NCBI GenBank assembly: GCA_038254365.1
Contig: JBBSGI010000036.1
Span: 1 to 32,088, forward strand
From: JAWWPG01 sp038254365
GTDB taxonomy: Bacteria > Actinomycetota > Actinomycetes > Propionibacteriales > Nocardioidaceae
Direction: 5' to 3'
DNA: 32,088 nt
A program made the translations under genes and the position numbers. Below are positions 15,209 through 22,298 of the stretch, piece by piece. The notes under the pieces are model-generated. The model saw nothing but the letters and a program-made list of their open reading frames with translations. It was not told where the DNA came from and did not search any database. Every line of letters starts with the position of its first letter. The stretch's first letter is position 1.

Positions 15209-15999
15209 GGCAGTACCTCGACCTGATGCAGCGGGTGCTCGACGAGGGGGTCGCCAAGTCCGACCGCACCGGCACCGGAACCTTGAGTGTGTTCGGCCAC
15301 CAGATGCGCTTCGACCTCGACGAGGGCTTTCCCTTGGTCACCACGAAGAAGGTGCATCTGCGCTCCGTCTTCGGCGAACTGCTGTGGTTCCTGCGCGGCG
15401 ACACCAACGTGGACTGGCTGCACGAGCGCGGGATCCGCATCTGGGATGAGTGGGCGGACGCAAACGGCGACCTCGGCCCGGTCTACGGCTACCAGTGGCG
15501 CAGCTGGCCGACCCCGGACGGCGGTCACGTCGACCAGATCCGCGCCGTCGTCGAGGCGATCCGGCGCGACCCCGACTCGCGTCGCCACCTGGTGAGTGCG
15601 TGGAATGTGGCCGACCTCCCGGCGATGGCGCTGGCTCCTTGCCACGCGTTCTTCCAGTTCTACGTCGCGGACGGCCGGCTCTCCTGCCAGCTCTACCAGC
15701 GGTCGGCGGACGTCTTCCTCGGCGTGCCGTTCAACATCGCCTCGTACGCCCTGCTCACGCACCTGGTGGCGCAGGTCACCGGGCTGCGGGTAGGCGACTT
15801 CGTGCACACGTTCGGCGATGCGCATCTGTACGTCAACCACCTCGAGCAAGCCCGCATCCAGCTCGGCCGCGACCCGCGACCGCTGCCGAAGCTGGTGGTC
15901 GACCCGACGGTGACCGACATCGACGGCTTCGACCTCGACGCCATCTCGGTGGTCGGGTACGACCCGCACCCTGGCCTCCGGGCGCCGATCGCCGTCTGA
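15205..15999 (+). CDS. thyA: Thymidylate synthase
   Basis: Makes dTMP from dUMP with methylene-tetrahydrofolate, which is oxidised to dihydrofolate. The 264 aa equal the length of E. coli ThyA. The nucleophile is C146 in MALAPCHAFFQFYV. The dUMP-binding RSADVFLGVPFNIASYALL and HTFGDAHLYVNHLEQA follow, and the N-terminus has SDRTGTGTLSVFGHQMRF. The start has GGAGG with good spacing. FolA, which recycles the dihydrofolate product, begins 10 nt downstream, the usual functional pair. The thyA-dfrA order also occurs in mycobacteria. Confidence 0.97.
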   Translation: MRQYLDLMQRVLDEGVAKSDRTGTGTLSVFGHQMRFDLDEGFPLVTTKKVHLRSVFGELLWFLRGDTNVDWLHERGIRIWDEWADANGDLGPVYGYQWRSWPTPDGGHVDQIRAVVEAIRRDPDSRRHLVSAWNVADLPAMALAPCHAFFQFYVADGRLSCQLYQRSADVFLGVPFNIASYALLTHLVAQVTGLRVGDFVHTFGDAHLYVNHLEQARIQLGRDPRPLPKLVVDPTVTDIDGFDLDAISVVGYDPHPGLRAPIAV

Positions 16000-16009
16000 C
16001 TGCCAAGCT

Positions 16010-16537
16010 GTGTCGATAACAGTCATGGCGGCGGTCGCTCGAGGCGGCGTGATCGGCCACCACGGAACGATGCCCTGGCACCTGCCCGACGACCTGCGCC
16101 GCTTCCGGGAGACCACGATGGGTCACGTGCTGGTCATGGGCCGCCGGACCTACGAGTCGATCGGGCGGGCGCTGCCGGGGCGGACCACCGTCGTGGTCAC
16201 CGGCCAGGACCCCTGGCCGCCCATCGGCGAACCGCCCGCGGGCGTGCTGGTGGCGAGGAGCGTCCCCGAGGCGCTCGAGCTGGCCGGTGCGATCGGCGGT
16301 GAGACGTTCGTCCAAGGCGGCGCGCGCGTCTACGCGGCGGCGATCCCGCGCGCCGACCGCCTGCTGCTCACCTGGGTCGACGCCGACCCCGAGGGCGACA
16401 CCTTCTTCCCGGACGTCGACTGGTCCCAGTGGACTGAGACCGCCCGCGAGCCCTTCCCCGGCGGCGCCTGGTCGACGTACCGCCGCCGCCGCCCCCACGG
16501 GCCGGGGAGCACCGGAAAATGTGCCGAAACCCTGTAA
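16010..16537 (+). CDS. folA: Dihydrofolate reductase
   Basis: NADPH-dependent reduction of dihydrofolate to tetrahydrofolate, the target of trimethoprim. The 175-aa protein has the DHFR core: SITVMAAVARGGVIGHHG, MPWHLPDDLRRFRETTMGH (with the substrate-binding Asp), VLVMGRRTYESIGRALPGRT, FVQGGARVYAAAIPRADRL and LTWVDADPEGDTFFPDVDW. The GTG start at 16010 gives the usual first strand. An ATG at 16025 would remove it. A C-terminal tail of about 20 residues (RRPHGPGSTGKCAETL) is beyond the core and basic. The gene follows thyA in the same operon and is followed by a strong hairpin. Confidence 0.95.
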   Translation: MSITVMAAVARGGVIGHHGTMPWHLPDDLRRFRETTMGHVLVMGRRTYESIGRALPGRTTVVVTGQDPWPPIGEPPAGVLVARSVPEALELAGAIGGETFVQGGARVYAAAIPRADRLLLTWVDADPEGDTFFPDVDWSQWTETAREPFPGGAWSTYRRRRPHGPGSTGKCAETL

Positions 16538-16569
16538 CGTGCGCTCGCCGGATGCGATAATCACCTGAC

Positions 16570-16611
16570 GCCCCGTTGTTACCCGGACCCCCGAGCGGGT
16601 AACAACGGGGC
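16570..16611 (+). terminator. Strong 16-bp hairpin between folA and dapA
   Basis: CCCCGTTGTTACCCG (16571-16585) pairs perfectly with its complement at 16596-16610, and the flanking G16570/C16611 pair extends the stem to 16 bp around a 10-nt loop. No U-tract follows. The position, 32 nt after folA and before the dapA promoter, fits termination of the thyA-folA transcript. A regulatory role is not excluded. Confidence 0.7.
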
Positions 16612-16633
16612 TCATCTGCGCCGGTTCGACCGG

Positions 16634-16639
16634 TAACCT
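16634..16639 (+). promoter_or_regulatory. -10 box of a leaderless promoter for dapA
   Basis: TAACCT ends 6 nt before the dapA ATG at 16646. A small dyad, CCGGT-TCG-ACCGG (16621-16633), lies directly upstream of it. Confidence 0.6.
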
Positions 16640-16645
16640 TCAGCC

Positions 16646-17557
16646 ATGAGCCCGGTGACGGCCCCCTTCGGGCATGTTCTCAGTGCGATGGTCACGCCGT
16701 TCGACGCCGCTGGCCAGGTCGACACCGAGGCGGCCGCCGTGCTCGCCACCGACCTGGTCGACTCGTGCGGCCACGACGGGCTGGTGATCTCGGGCACCAC
16801 GGGAGAGTCGCCGACCACCTCCGACAAGGAGCAGGACGCCTTGCTGCGCGCGGTCGTCGAGGCCGTCGGCGACCGGGCCTATGTGGTCGCCGGGGTCGGC
16901 ACCTTCGACACGGAGCACTCCGTCGGGCTGGCTACCGCCGCGGGGGCCGCCGGTGCGCACGGCCTGCTCGCGGTCACGCCGTACTACAGCAAGCCGCCTC
17001 AGGCGGGCATCGTCGCGCACTTCCGGGCGATCGCAGACTCCACCGGTCTGCCCGTGATGCTCTACGACATCCCCGGCCGGACCGGGACCAAGCTGGCCGC
17101 CGTGACCCTGGCGACTCTCGCCGAGCACGACCGGATCGTCGCAGTCAAGGAGGCGAGCGGTGACCTCTACGCCGGCAGCTGGCTGCTGGCCTCCACCGAC
17201 CTGGCGCTCTACAGCGGCGACGACGCGCTCAACCTCGCCTGGCTGGCCCTGGGCGCTGTCGGCGTGGTGTCGGTCGTCGGGCACGTGGCCGGTCCGCGCT
17301 ACCGCGACCTGGTCGCCGCCGTCGCCGCCGGAGACCTCGACCGGGCCCGGGAGATCGACAGGTCCCTGCTGCCTGCGGTGGCGGCGATCATGACTCGGAC
17401 GCAGGGCGCCATCATGGTCAAGGCCGCGCTCGAGCTGCAGGGCAGGATCCCCACCCGTACCGTGCGGTCACCGTTGGTCGAGGCCACCGACCAGCAGGTG
17501 CTCGAGCTGCAGCGCGACCTCATCGACGCAGGACTTCTGGAGGACACCGGCCCATGA
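16646..17557 (+). CDS. dapA: 4-hydroxy-tetrahydrodipicolinate synthase
   Basis: Condenses pyruvate with aspartate semialdehyde, the first committed step to meso-diaminopimelate and lysine. The 303-aa TIM-barrel protein has T51-T52 in ISGTTGESPTT, the tyrosine pair in TPYYSKPPQ, Y140 in MLYDIPGRTG, and the Schiff-base lysine K168 in VAVKEASGDL. All catalytic residues are present. The ATG is preceded by a TANNNT box at leaderless distance. The stop overlaps the rnj start (ATGA), and the dapA-rnj pair is conserved in actinobacteria, for example Rv2753c-Rv2752c of M. tuberculosis. Confidence 0.96.
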   Translation: MSPVTAPFGHVLSAMVTPFDAAGQVDTEAAAVLATDLVDSCGHDGLVISGTTGESPTTSDKEQDALLRAVVEAVGDRAYVVAGVGTFDTEHSVGLATAAGAAGAHGLLAVTPYYSKPPQAGIVAHFRAIADSTGLPVMLYDIPGRTGTKLAAVTLATLAEHDRIVAVKEASGDLYAGSWLLASTDLALYSGDDALNLAWLALGAVGVVSVVGHVAGPRYRDLVAAVAAGDLDRAREIDRSLLPAVAAIMTRTQGAIMVKAALELQGRIPTRTVRSPLVEATDQQVLELQRDLIDAGLLEDTGP

Positions 17558-19245
17558 GCCACCTCTACACCCACCTCGGCGCCCCGCCGCCGCTCCCCCA
17601 GAAGGGCCTGCGGGTCATCCCGCTCGGGGGGCTCGGCGAGGTCGGCCGCAACATGACCGTGCTGGAGTACGGCGACCGGCTGCTTGTCATCGACTGCGGG
17701 GTGCTGTTCCCGGACGAGAACCAGCCCGGGGTCGACCTCATCCTGCCGGACTTCTCGGCGATCCGACACCGCCTGGACGACATCGAGGCGCTGGTGCTGA
17801 CCCACGGCCACGAGGACCACATCGGAGCTGTTCCGTACCTGCTGCGAGAGCGGCCCGACATCCCCCTGATCGGCTCCAAGCTCACGTTGGCGCTGCTCGA
17901 CGCGAAGCTCCGCGAGCACCGCCAGACCCGGTCCCCTCGGCACCAGGTCAAGGAGGGTGAGCGGCTCTCGTTCGGACCGTTCGACCTCGAGTTCGTCGCC
18001 GTCAACCACTCGATCCCCGACGCGCTGGCCATCGTCGTACGGACCGGCGCCGGAGTGCTGCTGCACACCGGTGACTTCAAGATGGACCAGCTTCCCCTCG
18101 ACGACCGGATCACCGACCTGCGGGCGTTCGCGCGGCTCGGCGAGGCGGGCGTCGACCTCTTCCTGGTCGACTCCACGAACGCGGAGGTGCCGGGTTTCAC
18201 CACCGCGGAGCGGGAGATCGCGCCCGTCCTGAACCGGGTGTTCGCCAACAGCAAGCAGCGCATTATCGTCGCCTGCTTCGCCTCACACGTCCACCGCGTG
18301 CAGCAGGTGATGGACGCGGCGGTGGAGGTCGGTCGCAAGGTCGTCTACGTCGGCCGCTCGATGGTCCGCAACATGGCCATCGCCCGCGAACTCGGGTACC
18401 TCAACGTCCCGCCCGACACGCTGATCGAGATGAACGACCTGACCAGCTTCCAGCCCGACCAGGTCGTGGTGATCTCGACCGGGTCGCAGGGCGAGCCGAT
18501 GTCCGCCCTGTCGCGGATCGCGGCGCGCAACCACGACCGGATCGCGGTGGAGCCCGGCGACACGGTGGTGCTCGCCTCCAGCCTGATCCCCGGCAACGAG
18601 AACTCCGTTTTCCGTGTCATCAACGGCCTGACCTCCCTGGGGGCGACCGTCGTCCATCGCGGTAACGCGATGGTGCACGTCTCCGGTCACGCCAGCGCCG
18701 GCGAGCTGCTCTACTGCTACAACATCGTCCGCCCGAGGAACGTGCTGCCGGTGCATGGCGAGATCCGGCACATGGTCGCCAACGCCGAGCTGGCCGTCCG
18801 GACCGGCGTGCCCCGCCACCGCGCGGTGGTCGTCGAGGACGGCGTCGTGGTCGACCTGGTCAACGGGGTGGCAGGCATCTCCGGCCGCGTCGACTGCGGG
18901 CTTGTCTACGTCGACGGCGCCTCGGTCGGCGACATCACCGAGAGCGAGCTCAAGGACCGGCGGATCCTCGGTGAGGAGGGGTTCATCAGCGTGATGGTCG
19001 TGGTCGACTCCGACTCGGGCAAGATCGTGGCCGGCCCGGAGATCCACGCTCGCGGGTTCACCGAGGACGAGCGGGTCTTCGACGCCCTGCGTCCGCTGGT
19101 GGCCGAAGCCCTGATGGTCTCGGTCCGGGAGGGCAATACCGACGTCTACCAGCTCCAGCAGGTCGTACGACGGACCGCTGGCCGGTGGGTCAACTCGACG
19201 CACCGACGCCGCCCGATGATCATCCCGGTCGTGCTCGAGGCCTGA
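17554..19245 (+). CDS. rnj: Ribonuclease J
   Basis: Metallo-beta-lactamase/beta-CASP ribonuclease with 5'-exo and endonuclease activity in mRNA decay and rRNA maturation. The 563-aa length is normal for the family. The zinc motif THGHEDHIG holds H84, H86, D88 and H89. Further ligand and CASP regions are GVLLHTGDFKMDQ, LVDSTNAEVPG, IIVACFASHVHRVQQ, VISTGSQGEPMSALSR and NVLPVHGEIRHM. The C-terminal domain ends RPMIIPVVLEA. The ATG overlaps the dapA stop by 4 nt. The membrane-protein gene follows 1 nt after the stop. Confidence 0.95.
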   Translation: MSHLYTHLGAPPPLPQKGLRVIPLGGLGEVGRNMTVLEYGDRLLVIDCGVLFPDENQPGVDLILPDFSAIRHRLDDIEALVLTHGHEDHIGAVPYLLRERPDIPLIGSKLTLALLDAKLREHRQTRSPRHQVKEGERLSFGPFDLEFVAVNHSIPDALAIVVRTGAGVLLHTGDFKMDQLPLDDRITDLRAFARLGEAGVDLFLVDSTNAEVPGFTTAEREIAPVLNRVFANSKQRIIVACFASHVHRVQQVMDAAVEVGRKVVYVGRSMVRNMAIARELGYLNVPPDTLIEMNDLTSFQPDQVVVISTGSQGEPMSALSRIAARNHDRIAVEPGDTVVLASSLIPGNENSVFRVINGLTSLGATVVHRGNAMVHVSGHASAGELLYCYNIVRPRNVLPVHGEIRHMVANAELAVRTGVPRHRAVVVEDGVVVDLVNGVAGISGRVDCGLVYVDGASVGDITESELKDRRILGEEGFISVMVVVDSDSGKIVAGPEIHARGFTEDERVFDALRPLVAEALMVSVREGNTDVYQLQQVVRRTAGRWVNSTHRRRPMIIPVVLEA

Positions 19246-19246
19246 G

Positions 19247-20650
19247 GTGGTGCGCCCGCAGGCGGGGTGGACGGCGGCGGCGGAGCGACTTCGCGGGCTG
19301 CTGGCGCCGGTGGTGGCCCTCCTCGGTTCGAGCCTGCTGCTGTGCTGTCTGGTCACGCTCCCCGACGTAGCCGTGGGTTGGCCGTCGCTGGGCACCGCCA
19401 ACGCCCGGCTGGCTGGGTGGAGCGGCGTTGCCCTCGTCGTCGCCGTCGGCGCCGCAGCGGTCTCGATCCTCGCGTGCGCCCGGGGCGGCTCGGCGCCGCC
19501 GCTGGCGTTCGGCACGACCACCGCCGCCGTGGGTCTTGCTCTGTCGAGCGATGTCACCTCCGGCGGGCAGGCCGTGTTGGCGCTGCTCCTGCAAGCGATG
19601 GCGGTGGGAGGTCTCTTCGCTGCTGGTCTCTGCATGCTCGAGGAGCTGCCGGCCGGGCTGGCTCGAGCCACCGTTGTCGGGTGGCTGCTGCCGTGGGCCG
19701 GGGGTTGGGGCACCCTGGGGTGGTTTGCGTTGCATGGGCGCACCTCCGGCGTGACCCGGCTGGGGGTGCACCCCCCCGGGCTCGCGATCGCCGCCATGAC
19801 CGTCGTACCGCTCCTCTGGGCGGTGGCGACTCTCACGCTCGAGCCGCGTCGGGAGCCTGCCCCCCGGCGCCGAGCCTGGGAGAACGCCTGGGCCGCGCTC
19901 GGGATGCTCGTCGTCGGCGGCGGCGCCCTGGTGATGCTCCTCGGCTTCCAGCCCGACCTGTCCGTGGCCTGGGCTCGGCCACTGGTGCTCCTCGCGGCCG
20001 CGGCGGTGGCTACGGGTCTCGTCGGCTGCACCCTGGCGATGCCGGACGCCGCCGCCCGGCCGGCCTTCGTCGCGGTGGTCGCCGCATCCGCCCTTGGTCC
20101 CCCGTGCGTGCACGTGCTCCTGCTCGTGTCGGCCGAGGAGTCCGGCTCGCTGTCGCGGTGGGTGCTGGTGGTGCTGACCCTGGCCGGGCTGGCCGGGGTG
20201 GCGGCCGGGTGGCGCCGACCACGCGGCGGGGCGACGCTGGGGCTGCTGCTGGTCGCCGCGGCCATGGCCGGCGGCTGGGTGATGCCGGCCGACGAATGGC
20301 TCATGGCGGCTGCCGCCGCGCCGCTGTGCCTCGGGGTGGCCGCGGCCGTTGCGGCCGGCCTCCGGCTGGCCGCCTCCAGCCGGATGCGGCTGCGGTTCGT
20401 CTCGGTGGCCGGTCTCAGCGCCGTGCTGGTCGGTCAGCTCGCGGCCGCGCCGATCACCTGGGCGCTGGGGGCGGAGATCACCGGCACCGCCGACGCCCGC
20501 GCCGGAGGCCGGGTACTGCTGGGCCTGGGTTTCGCGGGGGCCGTGCTGGGCGCGGCCACCGGCGCCGTACTCCTGGAGCGGGCCGATCAACCTGCCGCCG
20601 GAGCCGACCAGAGCAACCGAACGCCGGTCGGACCCCACGGGTCGACCTGA
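19247..20650 (+). CDS. Polytopic membrane protein of unknown function
   Basis: The 467-aa protein is almost wholly hydrophobic, with roughly ten to twelve membrane segments, for example LRGLLAPVVALLGSSLLL, WSGVALVVAVGAAAVSILA, LLLQAMAVGGLFAAGLCML, GMLVVGGGALVMLLGF, WVLVVLTLAGLAGVAAGW and VLLGLGFAGAVLGAATGAV. I recognise no transporter or enzyme motif. A polar tail (ADQPAAGADQSNRTPVG) ends it. It starts with a GTG 1 nt after the rnj stop, and a second GTG one codon later is equally possible. This implies co-transcription with dapA-rnj. The 138-nt gap to the convergent BlaI-like gene has no clear terminator. Confidence 0.75.
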   Translation: MVRPQAGWTAAAERLRGLLAPVVALLGSSLLLCCLVTLPDVAVGWPSLGTANARLAGWSGVALVVAVGAAAVSILACARGGSAPPLAFGTTTAAVGLALSSDVTSGGQAVLALLLQAMAVGGLFAAGLCMLEELPAGLARATVVGWLLPWAGGWGTLGWFALHGRTSGVTRLGVHPPGLAIAAMTVVPLLWAVATLTLEPRREPAPRRRAWENAWAALGMLVVGGGALVMLLGFQPDLSVAWARPLVLLAAAAVATGLVGCTLAMPDAAARPAFVAVVAASALGPPCVHVLLLVSAEESGSLSRWVLVVLTLAGLAGVAAGWRRPRGGATLGLLLVAAAMAGGWVMPADEWLMAAAAAPLCLGVAAAVAAGLRLAASSRMRLRFVSVAGLSAVLVGQLAAAPITWALGAEITGTADARAGGRVLLGLGFAGAVLGAATGAVLLERADQPAAGADQSNRTPVGPHGST

Positions 20651-20788
20651 CCCTTGCGCGGCGGGGGAACGCAAGCTCGCCTCACGCCGGCCGAGATAAC
20701 GACCTTTCACCGATGCTCGCGCACGGTTCGGCGGGGGCGAGGCCAAGCCCGGTGCCACCCGCGCACACCACCACGCGCGGCTCAGATC

Positions 20789-21193
20789 TCACGCGTCCTT
20801 CGTAGCTCTGCGCGCAACTCCGGCTGAGGCGTCGCGCAGGATCGCTACGTCGGTGGGCAGGGCGCTCTGCACGAACAGGGTAAGGGCCTGCTTACGGTCG
20901 GCCGGACCGGCGCCGTCCAGGGCCTCGCGCATCAGGTCCGCCGTGACCGAGCCGCGGGAGGCCGTGGAGCGGTAGAGGTAGGCGCGCCCCTCCCTGGCCT
21001 CGAGGACGAGGCGCTTCCTGGCCAGCCGCTGGAGAACCGTCATCACCGTCGTATAGGCGATCTCGCGCTCGCGCGCCAGCTCCTCGTGCACCTCCCGGAC
21101 GGTGAACCAGCGCTCGCCCGACGTGTCGTCCCACAGCTGGTCCATGACGCGCCGCTCCAGCCCACCGATGCGCGCCACCGCCGAGCCTGTCAT
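20789..21193 (-). CDS. BlaI/MecI/CopY-family transcriptional repressor
   Basis: The 134-aa winged-helix repressor shows the family pattern: GGLERRVMDQLWDD at the N-terminus, TVREVHEELAREREIAYTTV (recognition helix region), MTVLQRLARKRLVLEAREGR and AYLYRST, then a helical dimerisation tail. BlaI-type dimers bind dyads built from TACTAC/GTAGTA half-sites and are usually released by proteolysis through a BlaR1-type sensor. No M56/BlaR1 gene is adjacent, so this one is an orphan here. Its own promoter region carries such dyads, suggesting autorepression. The ATG at 21193 has a leaderless TAGACT box 7 nt upstream. Confidence 0.88.
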   Translation of the reverse strand: MTGSAVARIGGLERRVMDQLWDDTSGERWFTVREVHEELAREREIAYTTVMTVLQRLARKRLVLEAREGRAYLYRSTASRGSVTADLMREALDGAGPADRKQALTLFVQSALPTDVAILRDASAGVARRATKDA

Positions 21194-21200
21194 CCGACAG

Positions 21201-21206
21201 AGTCTA
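21201..21206 (-). promoter_or_regulatory. -10 box of a leaderless promoter for the BlaI-like gene
   Basis: TAGACT on the minus strand ends 7 nt before the ATG at 21193. The operator dyads 21219-21238 cover the -35 region. Confidence 0.6.
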
Positions 21207-21218
21207 GCAACGGACGGC

Positions 21219-21238
21219 GTAGTACTACACCCCGTAGT
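21219..21238. promoter_or_regulatory. Probable BlaI-type operator with overlapping dyads
   Basis: GTAGTACTAC (21219-21228) is a perfect 10-bp palindrome. Its right half ACTAC (21224-21228) also pairs with GTAGT (21234-21238) across a 5-nt spacer. The TACTAC/GTAGT elements match the half-sites known for BlaI/MecI-family repressors. The site sits 13 bp upstream of the -10 box of the repressor gene, so it probably mediates autoregulation. Confidence 0.65.
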
Positions 21239-21239
21239 C

Positions 21240-21292
21240 GACCATCCGCCTCTTGTGCCCGACGATCCGCCCCTTGTGCCCGACGATCCGCC
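21240..21292. repeat. 21-bp tandem repeat array A
   Basis: Two full 21-bp units (21240-21260 and 21261-21281) and an 11-bp partial (21282-21292). Plus-strand units begin GAC(C/G)ATCCGCC and end TTGTGCCC. They belong to the same family as array B, in reverse orientation. The array lies between the BlaI operator and the stop codon of the phosphoesterase gene. Confidence 0.85.
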
Positions 21293-21297
21293 TGGGA

Positions 21298-22086
21298 TCA
21301 GCCGTCCAACGGGACAACGAGGCTAGGTCCGCCGTCGTAGATGCCGCCGTCGACGGCCAGCACCAACCCATCGGCGTACGACCACGCTTCCTCGACGGAC
21401 TCGGACGCCAAGTCGCGGAGGTCACCGATGACGCTGTGGCCGTGAACGATCCGCGAACCTCCGAGCATGTCCAGCATCCGGCGAGCCCGACCGCGCCCGT
21501 CGCTGCCCAAGAATGCGTAGCGCGTCGTCATCGTCCGCCACAGCTCCCACCACAAGACGATGTCATCACTGTGCAACACGGCCGAGATGGCGGAGTTCAG
21601 TGCCTCGACGTCGTCGCCCCACCCCAGGTACTCGGTCGTGTCGGCATGCACCAGCAGGTCGGTGCCGAGCCTGGCGAACGCCGGCAACCCAGCAAGCCAC
21701 TCGACCATCTCATCGGTGAGCATCTCCTGGTCGCGGGCCTGCCCTCCGTTGATCAGCCAGCTCATCGCGAAGCTGCGAGGCAACTCGGATCGCGATCCGC
21801 CGGGCACCTCGGCATTCTGGAACCGCCGCACCGCGAGGGCGAGCACCTCGTGGTTGCCGAGCACGCACCCCAGCTCCCCTCCTGCGCTCTCGGCCTCCCG
21901 CTGCCAACGCATCACGTCCTGGACCACCCCGACGCCGTCCGGACCGCGGTCCATCAGGTCGCCGGCGAACCAGACCTCGTCGCGCCCGCCGGACCATCGG
22001 CCCTCGTCGTCGAGCAGGGCCCGCGACTGCAGTGCCGCAGTGACCTCACGCCGGAAGCCATGGACATCGCCGACCGCGAACCTCAT
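21298..22086 (-). CDS. Calcineurin-like metallophosphoesterase
   Basis: The 262-aa protein has the dinuclear-metal motifs of the PPP/ApaH-like group: GDVHG at residues 6-10, WFAGDLMDRGPDG, and CVLGNHEVLAL. Further histidines are in LLVHADTTEYLG and IVHGHSVIG, the usual last ligands. Such enzymes are protein phosphatases or diadenosine-polyphosphate hydrolases. Which one cannot be said. Length fits the family. A TAGAGT box 6 nt before the ATG marks a leaderless promoter. Both ends of the gene are flanked by 21-bp repeat arrays pointing inward. Confidence 0.87.
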   Translation of the reverse strand: MRFAVGDVHGFRREVTAALQSRALLDDEGRWSGGRDEVWFAGDLMDRGPDGVGVVQDVMRWQREAESAGGELGCVLGNHEVLALAVRRFQNAEVPGGSRSELPRSFAMSWLINGGQARDQEMLTDEMVEWLAGLPAFARLGTDLLVHADTTEYLGWGDDVEALNSAISAVLHSDDIVLWWELWRTMTTRYAFLGSDGRGRARRMLDMLGGSRIVHGHSVIGDLRDLASESVEEAWSYADGLVLAVDGGIYDGGPSLVVPLDG

Positions 22087-22092
22087 GCGGAG

Positions 22093-22098
22093 ACTCTA
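22093..22098 (-). promoter_or_regulatory. -10 box of a leaderless promoter for the phosphoesterase gene
   Basis: TAGAGT on the minus strand ends 6 nt before the ATG at 22086. Confidence 0.6.
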
Positions 22099-22104
22099 GG
22101 ACAG

Positions 22105-22124
22105 CCGTCAGGGGGTGCTGACGG
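22105..22124. promoter_or_regulatory. Inverted repeat over the -35 region of the phosphoesterase gene
   Basis: CCGTCAG (22105-22111) and CTGACGG (22118-22124) are perfect 7-bp arms around 6 nt. The dyad covers the expected -35 position of the phosphoesterase promoter, so it could be an operator. Confidence 0.4.
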
Positions 22125-22153
22125 TTGCCCAGGCCAGGCAGTCCCAAAGCTGC

Positions 22154-22248
22154 CGGATGGTCGGTCACGGGGGGCGGATGGTCGGTCACGAGGGGCGGAT
22201 GGTCGGTCACGGGGGGCGGATGGTCGGTCACGAGGGGCGGATGGTCGG
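22154..22248. repeat. 21-bp tandem repeat array B
   Basis: Four full 21-bp units (22154-22174, 22175-22195, 22196-22216, 22217-22237) and an 11-bp partial. Each begins CGGATGGTCGGTCACG. Units 1 and 3 continue GGGGG and units 2 and 4 continue AGGGG, so the array is two copies of a 42-bp dimer. The partial diverges after CGGATGGTCGG. The array lies between the phosphoesterase and ftsK promoters. Confidence 0.95.
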
Positions 22249-22286
22249 CAGGGCGTGTTACGCATGGGACCGGTGTGACTTTCGCG

Positions 22287-22292
22287 TAGGGT
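22287..22292 (+). promoter_or_regulatory. -10 box of a leaderless promoter for ftsK
   Basis: TAGGGT ends 6 nt before the ftsK ATG at 22299. Array B ends 38 nt upstream of it, roughly at or just upstream of where a -35 would be. Confidence 0.6.
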
Positions 22293-22298
22293 CGGAGC

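Noticed and set aside
18283..20304. A 673-codon minus-strand open frame across rnj and the membrane-protein gene
   Set aside because: It crosses two well-supported plus-strand genes and has a Ser/Thr/Arg/Pro composition typical of a shadow frame.
22154..22248. Possible CRISPR array
   Set aside because: Units are directly adjacent 21-mers with no unique spacers, and no cas gene is nearby. It is a simple tandem array.
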